This document shows positions 45,901-56,402 of a stretch of 64,000 nt of DNA, one piece after another (positions within the stretch are counted from its first letter, which is position 1; every line of letters starts with the position of its first letter). Made by a program: the position numbers and the translations under genes. The stretch comes from Hymenopus coronatus (taxonomy: Eukaryota; Arthropoda; Insecta; Mantodea; Hymenopodidae). The stretch is taken from the NCBI GenBank assembly GCA_030762935.1, contig CM060884.1:77143696-77207695 (forward strand), in the 5' to 3' direction. The notes under the pieces were generated by a model. The model did not search any database. It was not told the DNA's origin and saw only the letters and a list, made by a program, of their open reading frames with translations.

Positions 45901-46850
45901 CACTAGCTAAGGGCTTATCATTTGGAGGGGAATCAGCTGGTTTGGCTATTTCATGTGACGTCACCATGAAAAACTGCCACCAACTGGAAGTCGTATACAC
46001 TAGCTAAGGGCTTATCATTTGGGGGGGAATCAGCTGGTTTGGCCATTTCATGTGACGTCACCATGAAAAACTGGCACCAACTGGAAGTCGTATACACTAG
46101 CTAAGGGCTTATCATTTGGAGGGGAATCAGCTGGTTTGGCTATTTCATGTGACGTCACCATGAAAAACTGCCACCAACCGGAAGTCGTATACACTAGCTA
46201 AGGGCTTATCATTTGGAGGGGAATCAGCTGGCCATTTCATGTGACGTCACCATGAAAAACTGGCACCAACCGGAAGTCCTATACACTAGCTAAGGGATTA
46301 TCATTTGGAGGGGAATCAGCTGGTTTGGCTATTTCATGTGACGTCACCATGAAAAACTGCCACCAACCGGAAGTCGTATACACTAGCTAAGGGCTTATCA
46401 TTTGGAGGGGAATCAGCTGGCCATTTCATGTGACTTCACCATGAAAAACTGGCACCAACCGGAAGTCCTATACACTAGCTAAGGGATTATCATTTGGAGG
46501 GGAATCAGCTGGTTTGGCTATTTCATGTGACGTCACCATGAAAAACTGCCACCAACCGGAAGTCGTATACACTAGCTAAGGGCTTATCATTTGGAGGGGA
46601 ATCAGCTGGCCATTTCATGTGACGTCACCATGAAAAACTGCCACCAACTGGAGGTCGTATACACTAGCTAAGGGCTTATCATTTGGAGGGGAATCAGCTG
46701 GCCATTTCATGTGACGTCACCATGAAAAACTGGCACCAACTGGAAGTCCTATACACTAGCCAAGGGCTTATCATTTGGAGGGGAATCAGCTGGTTTGGCT
46801 ATTTCATGTGACGTCACCATGAAAAACTGGCACCAACTGGAAGTCGTATA
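42905..46850 (+). repeat. Minisatellite of about 97 bp derived from the pogo second HTH
   Basis: About 40 tandem units each contain AATCAGCTG, CATTTCATGCGACGTCACCA, ACTGGAAGTCGTATACACTA and GGGCTTATCATTTGGAGGGG. Long variants carry CTATTCGGAAACC (for example 43053-43086). Read in frame these give WFGHFMRRHHEKLAIRKPTG, a CENP-B/pogo-type HTH helix segment. The last unit runs in frame into the resumed transposase at 46851. Shortened units lack IRKP. The block ending with frames at 43328-43570 recurs 580 bp downstream at 43908-44150, so large higher-order segments were duplicated. Confidence 0.9.
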
Positions 46851-47228
46851 GCATTTTATGATTTACTGGAGGCGCAATGTAGTCAGTATCCCTGTGACCA
46901 AGTATGGAGTGTGGACGAAACAGGATTGAGTATAGTGCAAAGTAAACTTGTTCTGAAAGGAAAACGACAGGTATGCGCTCTGACAGTTGCTGAGCGAGCG
47001 AGGGTTCGATAAGTGCTAGAGGCCAGAAACACTGATGAGAGGGTCTTCCCCTGGATCTACCGGCAGAGCTCATCCCTCAGGATGGTACAGAATCACCTTT
47101 TCACTGCTTGGCTAGAACGTTTCATTGAGAAAACTGCCCCATGGGAGATGTCCCCGATTCTACTGACCCTCGACTTCAATTTCTTTGTGAAGTTCAGAAT
47201 TCTATTACTATTTTGCAAATTAACAAAA
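46851..47228 (+). pseudogene. pogo/Tigger-like transposase, catalytic part
   Basis: Directly after the array the frame reads AFYDLLEAQCSQYPCDQVW, then SVDETGLSIVQSK with the first catalytic Asp, then KGKRQVCALTVAERARV. After a stop or shift near 47010 it continues LFTAWLERFIEKTAPWEMSP and ILLTLDFN, where LLTLD is the second catalytic Asp block (usually LLILDGHxSH). The rest is lost near 47228. With 42717-42904 it is one broken gene. It is inactive through the array, stops and truncation. Confidence 0.85.
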
Positions 47229-47402
47229 ATTTAAAATATAATTGGGTTTTAATTCCCAATTTCCTGTGGACGTCCTGGGGGGTCCTTATTACTCGCACCA
47301 TAACTTTGACGGCGAGTTTCTTACATTTTCATAAAATAAAGCAAATCTAGTTTCCTCTTGGTATAGAAATACATTAATTAAGGGGTTAGACATCAATATA
47401 TA

Positions 47403-47433
<31 letters not shown>

Positions 47434-47986
47434 ATATAGGGAATGCGAAATTCGGTAATTGGTATGCATCGAATTGGTAGTTCAAGCTATATATGTTAAA
47501 AACAAAGTGGGGTTCTATATTCCCACTTCTTCTCCTAATGTTTGTACTGAACCAAATGCATGTAATAGAGAGGTTGTAGTAATTGTATGTAGAAGAGTGA
47601 GTGGAGAAGATCATGTGAATGCAACATTTGCTATTAAATTAGAAAGGGCGTGTTGAAGCACACTGTATATTGTTTGCAAGTGGAGAGCGCTGCTAACTCC
47701 ATCTGTTGCATGTTGTGGTTAAGTTTCTTATGCGGCAGCAGGGGGCGTTAATTTTTCACTAGAGAAAGTCTCTCTTATTTCTTAAGATATTACAACTCTG
47801 GTTATACTTAATTAAACATTAATTTTGATAATTTCTAAGCGCATTTCCTCATCCTTTCCCTCACACACTTGAGTTGTAAAAACAAGTAAACAAAGAGGAA
47901 GGAACTTTTCCATTTTACTTTCCCATGACATCTCAAGCAAACAACCGAAAGAGTTTCATAACTGCTTTTGTGGAAGTTTAATAGTA

Positions 47987-48027
<41 letters not shown>

Positions 48028-48134
48028 TAATAATAATAATTTATTGTACTCAACTTGCAGATATTTTCATTTATACACAAAATCAAGTCCCATGACTTGA
48101 AATACCTATATTTATCTATTGCTATAATAATCAG
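47229..48134. other. Unassigned stretch with TA and TAA microsatellites
   Basis: A TA microsatellite is at 47395-47440 and a TAA run at 47980-48027. A 65-codon frame (47459-47656) is not recognisable. GCGGCAGCAGGGGGCG at 47731-47746 resembles a CTCF core. Confidence 0.45.
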
Positions 48135-48256
48135 TAACGCTTTAGTTCGCAGGGGTTCGATTCCCGGTTGGACGGGGAATTTTAATTTAGCCAGAATTAT
48201 TTCCTATCCTTCACATAGTCTGGAAGTATGTATGTGAGAGTGAAAGTGTGCTTAAA
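48135..48256 (+). mobile_element. SINE B, copy 2 (5' head partly lost)
   Basis: GGGGTTCGATTCCCGG (B box) then TTTAGCCAGAATTATTTCCT and GTCTGGAAGTATGTATGTGA. It matches the body of the copies at 28.9 and 61.4 kb. The A-box side is missing. Confidence 0.65.
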
Positions 48257-48330
48257 AGAACCTATAGACAACGAATTGTTTCAAGTGCAAAGCCTCCGAT
48301 GTGACCATAGATGTTAAAAGGAGGCTGTAA

Positions 48331-48917
48331 ACGAGGGTTGTGGCAAAAGTCATGGCAACTAGTTTTTTTTTTTTTTTTTTCTTGTAGATAGGTAAACGGA
48401 TCACAAACGTATATGTGTCGTGTGGAAGTTCTGCAGGCATAGTGTGTATGCAGAACAACAGATGGTTCTGTGATGGCTGGTATTAGCGCAGCGAGGGCCG
48501 TGAAATCAGTTAGTTGGTGAGTGTCGTGCGAGATGGAAGTAACCCGTGTTGAGCAGCGCGCTTACATTAAAGTAGCCGTTCTCCGAGGGAGAAATGCGAT
48601 GGAATGTCACAGTGGGAATGATGCCCTACCATACCGTACAGTAGCACGGTGGGTAGGAAAGTTTCAGCAAGGATGTGTGTTGACAGTAGCAGGGGACTAC
48701 TTTGAGGGTCTTTAGGCCTAGATTTGTCATGTCGTTTGCACCGTGAAGGTCATATTACCCTGTATACTACCGTAATAAATTAGTGTGCTACGATATTCAT
48801 TGTCCACACATGTAGTTAACATCTTGTCCTTTCGTCTGTATGTGTCACATTTTCCAACCGGACTGGTATCTTCAAAAAAATAAATATTTGCCATGACTTT
48901 TGCCCCTACCCTCGTAA
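48331..48917 (+). mobile_element. Internally deleted mariner with intact ends
   Basis: ACGAGGGTTGTGGCAAAAGT at 48333 and its inverse ACTTTTGCCCCTACCCTCGT ending near 48915 are near-identical termini of about 28 bp (shared CAAAAGTCATGGCAA). The element is about 585 bp and encloses one short frame at 48521-48715. Such ends could still be used by a related transposase, so this is a MITE-like derivative. Confidence 0.75.
48521..48715 (+). CDS. 64-codon mini-transposase frame (HTH fused to C-tail)
   Basis: The frame MSCEMEVTRVEQRAYIKVAV (the family ATG is probably the Met at 48533) has a mariner N-terminal HTH: EQRAYIKVAVLRGRNAMECH, then LPYRTVARWVGKFQQG. It passes straight to LTVAGDYFEGL and stop, which is the usual C-terminal ending of this mariner lineage. 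Nearly 300 codons with the catalytic domain are missing, and the reading frame is kept across the deletion. If expressed it would be a short DNA-binding peptide without catalysis. Expression is not shown. Confidence 0.65.
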   Translation: MSCEMEVTRVEQRAYIKVAVLRGRNAMECHSGNDALPYRTVARWVGKFQQGCVLTVAGDYFEGL

Positions 48918-49045
48918 ATGAAAAAATAAAAGAAACTATACTTTAAATTTAAATAAAACACAAAATGTAAAATACGCTTTAATGATGATTATAGGTTATC
49001 TACATCTTATTTTCCTTGACTATTTTGTTGATGTCACATGATCGT

Positions 49046-49684
49046 GTGAACTTGGTATTTAAGTTCAGTACCTTCCAGGGATGCGACACGAGGATTTTGA
49101 GAAAAATACTCCCACACCAAACTACCCTTTACATTGAAATTTTTTCGAAAATATTTATTTTCTCAAAAATGGCTGTAACGATTTTGATTAGAATACCGTA
49201 TATTAAACATATTTACGTGACAAATAAAATGTATATCTTAAATTTTCTGGGAATAGCCTCTCAAGACTACCTTATTCTGGATCAATTTTACGGAATTTTG
49301 CATAACTGCTAAACCGTATAAGATATACAAAAACCTACTACACAAAAATGTAGAGCACGTTAAAATACACCATTTATGTTCTATATATTTTTTCTTGGAC
49401 TTTATAGCTTTTTACATATCTCGTGTTTTTTGTTTTCAGCTTTGAGAAACATAATTTTGTCATACAGGAATTTGTCTGCTTGTGTCCATACAAACAAAGG
49501 AACTTCAGCCACAAAGCAACCACTTTTGACTATCACTTTAACCTATGGTACTCCCTTATTTCGCTTCTACTTACAAGGAAGCAAGTAATAAGACTATTTC
49601 TGCTAATTGTTTCTCGATTAGCATGAAGTAAATAGAAGCATAAGCTTTTTAACAATAATTTGTTGCAGAGATGTAGAGAAAGTT
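49046..49684 (-). mobile_element. H1 element, hairpin third missing
   Basis: Begins GTGAACTTGGTATTTAAGTT and ends GTTGCAGAGATGTAGAGAAAGT; the outermost 25 bp of the left end are absent. It contains the 98-codon frame 49016-49312 and a second frame 49376-49588. Confidence 0.8.
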
Positions 49685-50045
49685 AAGAAGTGGCCATGTT
49701 TCTAAATCTCGACTTCATATTGAGAAGGAAACGTGTGATAGGATCTGAGTGTAACAATCACCTGGTCGCATATAAAACCTGAGATAGCGCTGGAAACATA
49801 TGACTGTAGCGTCCCATTTACATTAAGTTATGTTAAAGCTACGTTATCTGTCATCCGGTAAAGCATGTCATATTTCTGTCCTCTTGGACAATTTCCTGGC
49901 CCATGTTCTCAAATATTTCAACGTGAGCAGACTTACAATTCCAGCTGTTCACTTTCTTCTTGTTGAAAGCCATGTGAATTACTACAAGAGCATTGCAGGT
50001 AGAAATATATGAGCAACAGGAATATGTATGTGTGTGTGTGTGTTT

Positions 50046-50082
<37 letters not shown>

Positions 50083-50803
50083 ACATGTATTTATGTATGT
50101 ATATATGTGTATGTTGTGTATATGAATGAATAAGTGTATGTATTGACATAGCAATATCATACATAGAATTTCAACAATCACACGGGTCCACAGACCGTAC
50201 GTGCTTTTGTAATACACATTACAAACGATATTAAAACAACAATAACAACAACAAATAATTAAAAGAGTAAACACGAAAATAAAAATACAAAGATAATACA
50301 CAGTCAGAAGCAATATTAAAACAACAATAAAGAATTAAGAGTGAATCCGAAAATAAAATGTACTTCATATGTATGTTGCGGCACCGAACAACCGCTGCAC
50401 AGTGAGAGTATCCGGGAAATAGATAACTTCGGAACCATTCCAAGAGATCGGTTCAAAAGAAAGAAGGGGAAAAACCAGTATCCGAAAAAAGGGAAGGGAA
50501 CCGAACGAAAGTTCATTTTCAATAAACAATCAGTCGCTGGCTCCAAATTGAATTCATTTCAATTGAAGAAAGTTATTTTAATTTTCGAATCTGGCTGGAG
50601 TAAATTATTACACACAATACAAATGAAACAATGAGCAACAATAAAACAATATCCCTTGAAAACAGTAGAGCCACATAGTTTAGCCCCAATTACATATTAA
50701 GTACAGTCCACATAAAAATAAAATATATTTCAATCATCAAGAAAAGAAACAAGCAAATATGATATGAAGCCTTCAAAAGAACTGATTTTATATTCTGCAC
50801 ATC
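49685..50803. other. Unassigned stretch with GT/TA microsatellites
   Basis: GT and TA runs occupy 50028-50080. A Lys-rich 97-codon frame (50341-50634, plus) matches nothing known to me. Duplicated segments around AGTAAACACGAAAATAAAA (about 50267) and GAGTGAATCCGAAAATAAAA (about 50339) form a tandem duplication of about 75 bp. Confidence 0.45.
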
Positions 50804-50921
50804 TACATACATACTTATATACATACATACATACATACATACATACATACATACATACATACATACATACATACATACATACATACATACATACATACAT
50901 ACATACATACATACATACATA
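50804..50921. repeat. ATAC tetranucleotide microsatellite
   Basis: About 27 ATAC repeats. Frames reading MYVCMYVC or HTYIHTYI come only from this repeat. Confidence 0.97.
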
Positions 50922-51118
50922 CGAAGGACGCTATACTGAATTTACTAGAATAATTTAATACTTAAAATGTTGGTATTCCTGTAGGTATATACAACTCATT
51001 TATTAAACAATAACTATCACAGGACAATTTCTAGCTCAATCATTAATGAGAACAAGAGAATACCATTTCTGCCAAGACACGCCACCAATAAAGTGCAGTA
51101 AGTCAGTAAAGTTAAATA

Positions 51119-51190
51119 TCTGACGTGTTCCATTCACATGACTTTCTCTACATCTCTGCAATAAATTATTGTTAAAAAGCTTATGCTTCA
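51119..51190 (+). mobile_element. H1 fragment (left end)
   Basis: ATCTGACGTGTTCCATTC to AAAAAGCTTATGCTTC, followed by unrelated sequence. Confidence 0.8.
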
Positions 51191-51673
51191 TTTGAAATCA
51201 TTGGCAGCAACTTTTTTTGAAGCGGGTATTGCAAAGCTTGTGCACAGGTACGATAAATGTCTCAATGTTTTCGGTGATTATGTTGAAAAGTAACCATAAG
51301 TGTACAAAACTTTTAGTAATAAAGCAATTGTTTTCTATGAACTTGTCTTTTATTTATAGCCTATCGGAAGTTGAAAAATGACAGCCCTCGTAAAACTACT
51401 ACATACACATAGAGAAATGAATCTCTGGTAAAGAGCAGATCATTTGTGTAACTCTCAAGAGACTCATTGTGAGCGCTGGTTAATTGGTTAAAACACTGCA
51501 CGTGTTCGCGAGCCGAGATATTATCATCAGCTTCCACACAAAACATCAACGTGCATTTTCATTTTTAAATTACGTGCACAAAAAACTGAGCACCATTATT
51601 TTCAGCAAAATCGCTGCAATTTGCATTCTTTCAATTAATAAAGCGCACAACGTTTTTCTCTACTTTTTCTATT
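51191..51673. other. Unassigned stretch
   Basis: No recognised gene. Frames of 62-70 codons on both strands only. Confidence 0.4.
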
Positions 51674-51900
51674 ACTTTTTTTTTAACGCCCTTTAACCTG
51701 GTTGGTCATATCGGACGATGAATGAAATTGGTGAAATGATGCTCAAATGATCTCGGGCTCTATGGAGCTTAAAGTTACACGACATTCGCCTTCTCAGGAT
51801 AAGGGAAAATCTTATCCGGGTAACTCACCCTAGCGAGATTCGAACTCACGACCTTTTGAATGTGAGGCAGACACGCTACCACCACACTACCCAGGCGGGC
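51674..51900 (-). mobile_element. SINE A, tRNA-derived, copy 2 (complete head)
   Basis: Minus strand: GTAGTGTGGTGGTAGCGTGT (A-box side), then GTCGTGAGTTCGAATCTCGC (B box). The body has GGGTGAGTTACCCGGATAAG and CTTTAAGCTCC, and an A-run ends it at 51676-51683. The head looks like a Val- or Glu-type tRNA derivative. Confidence 0.8.
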
Positions 51901-51904
51901 TATT

Positions 51905-52312
51905 ACGTATTGTAAGTACAGAAGTATTGTATTCTACGCAAAAGTTTGTTACGCAGGTTTCTCCGGAAATATACTTCTTAAGAAAGCCTATACCCAAAAC
52001 AAGCATTTTTAATTTCTCTACACGTACTATTGTATAGATAAGATACTATATTTCACCCACAAATTCAATACCGAGATTTCACCGGAAATACATGTTTAAG
52101 GATCCCCTGTATCCCCCCCCCCAAAGTGTTTTTACTTTCTCTTGCCCCGTATGTACAATGTACATAGGGATAGAGAAGTATTATATTCCACACAAAAATT
52201 CGATGTTGAGATTTCACCGGAAATACGTGTTTTAGGACCTCCTGAATCCAAAAAAAAAAAAGGCCTATTCAAAAACAGGTCCGTGTTTCGCCACTGCAGT
52301 GAGTGTGTGTGT
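51905..52312 (-). mobile_element. Series of three H1 hairpin-end fragments
   Basis: Three partial copies in the same orientation follow each other: about 51905-52000 (hairpin lost), about 52016-52125 (TTTCTCTACACGTACTATTG onward) and about 52131-52312 (ACTTTCTCTTGCCCCGTATG onward). Each breaks off in or before the microsatellite zone. Confidence 0.65.
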
Positions 52313-52597
52313 TTTTTTTTTTTTTTTTACCGTGGAGGGGAAAAATGCATTACGCATTCAACCCTCAGCTTAAGTGCAATGGCTGGGAGGATATGTGGGA
52401 CTCTCCGCTTCCTCATGCGGCATACCCACTAAAAAACCCTCCACGTTATAACAGTAGTTTCTTGAGAATCACGTGGCTTTGCGCGGTCCCGCTGATGCAC
52501 CCGCGTTAGTAGTCGAGAGGTAGGAAGCTGCCGCACAATGTGCGGGAGCGGGTGAAAGGTTATTTCTAGGCTGACAGCCATGAAACCTGACTGCAGC
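52313..52597 (-). other. Possible LINE 3' untranslated region
   Basis: Downstream, on the minus strand, of the gag-like frame. GC-richer than its surroundings, with no frame. The assignment is by position only. Confidence 0.3.
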
Positions 52598-53255
52598 CTA
52601 GGGAATAGAGGTGATATTGGTAAGGAAATAAAAGGTGGAAATAGAGGAGAGAATAGGACGTAGATCTTGTGGATTATACCTGCTCCGGAATTGCTCCGCG
52701 AAGCTCCCAGTAGTCTTCCACTGTGTTGGTGGCCGATGTGCGTGCCCCTCAGCCTGTACAGGAGGAGGAGCAGTGTTGGGTTGGTGACGTTTGGACTGGA
52801 ACAGCTCAGCAGAGTAAGCAGCTTGCTGCAGGAGAACCTGCCTCAGAGGCTGCATTAGGGCGTCGATCCTGGTGGACAGGTCGGCGGCTGAAGTCTGCTG
52901 GCTGGTGGCTGCTGCGGCGTTAGAAGCTTGCAGTTCCTGCAGCTTCTGTGTGAGGAGGCTGCATGTCTCTTCCAGAGCAGCTAGACGAGCGCCGACGTTC
53001 AGGATCTCCGCGTGGAGGTCCTGAATGGCTTCTCGCGTCGCTGCGTCTGTTGAGAGTGCAGGTGGTGAGGCCTCGGTGGTTGATGTCTGCGGTGGAGTGG
53101 TGCGGCGCGCAGGAGGTGGAGAAAAGGTGCTGCTCCTTGGGTAGAGAGGGCACTGCGCTTGCCCTGTGAAATGTCCTGTGCCACGGCAGGTGGCACAGAA
53201 CCGGCGGCGACGGCGTAGATTGTGCTCAGTGCACTCAACGGTGGCAGTGAGTGCT
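52598..53255 (-). pseudogene. Retroelement ORF1 (gag-like) C-terminal part with zinc knuckle
   Basis: The minus strand is open for about 215 codons, to the TAG near 52598. Early in it VECTEHNLRRRRRFCATCR and GTGHFTGQAQC give C-x2-C-x4-H-x6-C, close to the gag CCHC knuckle. A Pro/Thr/Ser-rich linker (PPPARRTTPPQTSTTEASPP) follows, then a predicted coiled coil (AIQDLHAEILNVGARLAALE and LLTQKLQELQ), then a Gln/Pro-rich tail. This layout suits a nucleic-acid-binding ORF1 of a LINE, or a degenerate gag. Upstream the frame is cut by a TGA at the edge of the 61-bp array, and the first Met is at 52855, so the 5' part is missing. Confidence 0.5.
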
Positions 53256-56200
53256 GCTTGGTGTCAGGGGTAAAGTGGGACATGCACGTCCTGTTGATAC
53301 TGCTGCATTGAGCGCTTCTTGGTGTCCGGGGTAAAGTGAGACATGCACGTCCTGTTGATACTGCTGCATTGAGCGCTTCTTGGTGTCCGGGGTAAAGTGA
53401 GACATGCACGTCCTGTTGATACTGCTGCATTGAGTGCTGCTTGGTGTCAGGGGTAAAGTGGGACATGCACGTCCTGTTGATACTGCTGCATTGAGTGCTG
53501 CTTGGTGTCCGGGGTAAAGTGGGACATGCACGTCTTGTTGATACTGCTGCATTGAGCGCTTCTTGGTTACCGGGGTAAAGTGGGACATGCACGTCCTGTT
53601 GATACTGCTGCATTGAGTGCTGCTTGGTGTCAGGGGTAAAGTGGGACATGCACGTCCTGTTGATACTGCTGCATTGAGTGCTGCTTGGTGTCAGGGGTAA
53701 AGTGGGACATGCACGTCTTGTTGATACTGCTGCATTGAGTGCTGCTTGGTGTCAGGGGTAAAGTGGGACATGCACGTCTTGTTGATACTGCTGCATTGAG
53801 TGCTGCTTGGTGTCAGGGGTAAAGTGGGACATGCACGTCTTGTTGATACTGCTGCATTGAGTGCTGCTTGGTGTCAGGGGTAAAGTGGGACATGCACGTC
53901 CTGTTGATACTGCTGCATTGAGTGCTGCTTGGTGTCAGGGGTAAAGTGGGACATGCACGTCCTGTTGATACTGCTGCATTGAGTGCTGCTAGGTGTCAGG
54001 GGTAAAGTGGGACATGCACGTCTTGTTGATACTGCTGCATTGAGTGCTGCTTGGTGTCAGGGGTAAAGTGGGACATGCACGTCCTGTTGATACTGCTGCA
54101 TTGAGTGCTGCTTGGTGTCAGGAGTAAAGTGGGACATGCACGTCTTGTTGATACTGCTGCATTGAGCGCTTCTTGGTGTCCGGGGTAAAGTGAGACATGC
54201 ACGTCCTGTTGATACTGCTGCATTCAATGCTGCTTGGTTACCGGGGTAAAGTGGGACATGCACGTCCTGTTGATACTACTGCATTCAGTGCTGCTTGGTT
54301 ACCGGGGTAAAGTGGGACATGCACGTCCTGTTGATACTGCTGCATTGAGCGCTTCTTGGTGTCCAGGGTAAAGTGGGACATGCACGTCTTGTTGATACTG
54401 CTGCATTGAGTGCTTCTTGGTGTCCGGGGTAAAGTGAGACATGCACGTCTTGTTGATACTGCTGCATTGAGTGCTGCTTGGTGTCCAGGGTAAAGTGGGA
54501 CATGCACGTCCTGTTGATACTGCTGCATTGAGTGCTGCTTGGTGTCAGGGGTAAAGTGGGACATGCACGTGCTGTTGATACTGCTGCATTGAGTGCTGCT
54601 TGGTGTCAGGGGTAAAGTGGGACATGCACGTCCTGTTGATACTGCTGCATTGAGCTCTTCTTGGTGTCCGGGGTAAAGTGGGACATGCACGTCCTGTTGA
54701 TACTGCTGCATTGAGCTCTTCTTGGTGTCCGGGGTAAAGTGGGACATGCACGTCTTGTTGCTACTGCTGCATTGAGCGCTTCTTGGTGTCAGGGGTAAAG
54801 TGGGACATGCACGTCTTGTTGATACTGCTGCATTGAGTGCTGCTAGGTGTGCTGGGTAAAGTGGCACATGCACGTCCTGTTGATACTGCTGCATTGAGCT
54901 CTTCTTGGTGTCAGGGGTAAAGTGAGACATGCACGTCCTGTTGATACTGCTGCATTGAGTGCTTCTTGGTGTCCAGGGTAAAGTGGCACATGCACGTCCT
55001 GTTGAGGAACTCCCCCCCCCCCGCCGTCTTCATGATACTGCTGCATTGAGCGCTTCTTGGTGTCAGGGGTAAAGTGGGACATGCACGTCCTGTTGATACT
55101 GCTGCATTGAGCGCTTCTTGATGTCAGGGGTAAAGTGGGACATGCACGTCTTGTTGATACTGCTGCATTGAGTGCTGCTAGGTGTGCTGGGTAAAGTGAG
55201 ACATGCACGTCCTGTTGATACTGCTGCATTGAGTGCTTCTTGGTGTCCAGGGTAAAGTGGCACATGCACGTCCTGTTGAGGAACTCCCCCCCCCCCGCCG
55301 TCTTCATGATACTGCTGCATTGAGCGCTTCTTGGTGTCCAGGGTAAAGTGGGACATGCACGTCCTGTTGATACTGCTGCATTGAGCATTCTTGGTGTCCG
55401 GGGTAAAGTGGGACATGCACGTCTTGTTGATACTGCTGCATTGAGTGCTGCTAGGTGTGCTGGGTAAAGTGAGACATGCACGTCCTGTTGATACTGCTGC
55501 ATTGAGTGCTGCTTGGTTACCGGGGTAAAGTGGGACATGCACGTCTTGTTGATACTGCTGCATTGAGTGCTGCTTGGTTACCGGGGTAAAGTGGGACATG
55601 CACGTCCTGTTGATACTGCTGCATTGAGCGCTTCTTGGTGTCCGGGGTAAAGTGGGACATGCACGTCCTGTTGATACTGCTGCATTGAGCGCTTCTTGAT
55701 GTCAGGGGTAAAGTGGGACATGCACGTCTTGTTGATACTGCTGCATTGAGTGCTGCTAGGTGTCCAGGGTAAAGTGGGACATGCACGTCCTGTTGATACT
55801 ACTGCATTCAGTGCTGCTTGGTGTCCAGGGTAAAGTGGGACATGCACGTTTTGTTGATACTGCTGCATTGAGCGCTTCTTGGTGTCCGGGGTAAAGTGGG
55901 ACATGCACGTCTTGTTGATACTGCTGCATTGAGTGCTGCTAGGTGTGCTGGGTAAAGTGAGACATGCACGTCCTGTTGATACTGCTGCATTGAGTGCTTC
56001 TTGGTGTCCAGGGTAAAGTGGCACATGCACGTCCTGTTGAGGAACTCCCCCCCCCCCGCCGTCTTCATGATACTGCTGCATTGAGCGCTTCTTGGTGTCC
56101 AGGGTAAAGTGGGACATGCACGTCCTGTTGATACTGCTGCATTGAGTGCTGCTTGGTGTCCAGGGTAAAGTGGGACATGCACGTCCTGTTGATACTACTG

Positions 56201-56402
56201 CATTCAGTGCTGCTTGGTGTCCAGGGTAAAGTGGGACATGCACGTCCTGTTGATACTGCTGCATTGAGTGCTTCTTGGTGTCAGGGGTAAAGTGGGACAT
56301 GCACGTCCTGTTGATACTGCTGCATTGAGCGCTTCATGGTGTCCAGGGTAAAGTGGGACATGCACGTCCTGTTGAGGAACTCCCCCCCCCCCCCCGCCGT
56401 CT
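53256..56402 (-). repeat. 61-bp minisatellite derived from a mariner catalytic segment
   Basis: About 50 units contain GACATGCACGTCCTGTTGAT, ACTGCTGCATTGAG and TTGGTGTC. On the minus strand, the unit reads CMSHFTPDTKQHSMQQY in one frame, matching the mariner segment just after the first catalytic Asp (ETWVSHFTPETKQQSMQ-like). Rarer long units (55003, 55275, 56038, 56370) keep LQQYHEDGGGGEFLNRTCMS, the residues before it, with poly-C runs of 9-13. Because 61 is not a multiple of three, successive units are read in three frames and all stay mostly open, giving minus frames of up to 240 codons. Confidence 0.9.

Noticed and set aside
50341..50634. Lys-rich 97-codon gene
   Set aside because: No recognisable domain; lies partly on a local tandem duplication.
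50690..50958. Proteins made of MYVC or HTYI repeats
   Set aside because: Pure translation of an ATAC microsatellite.
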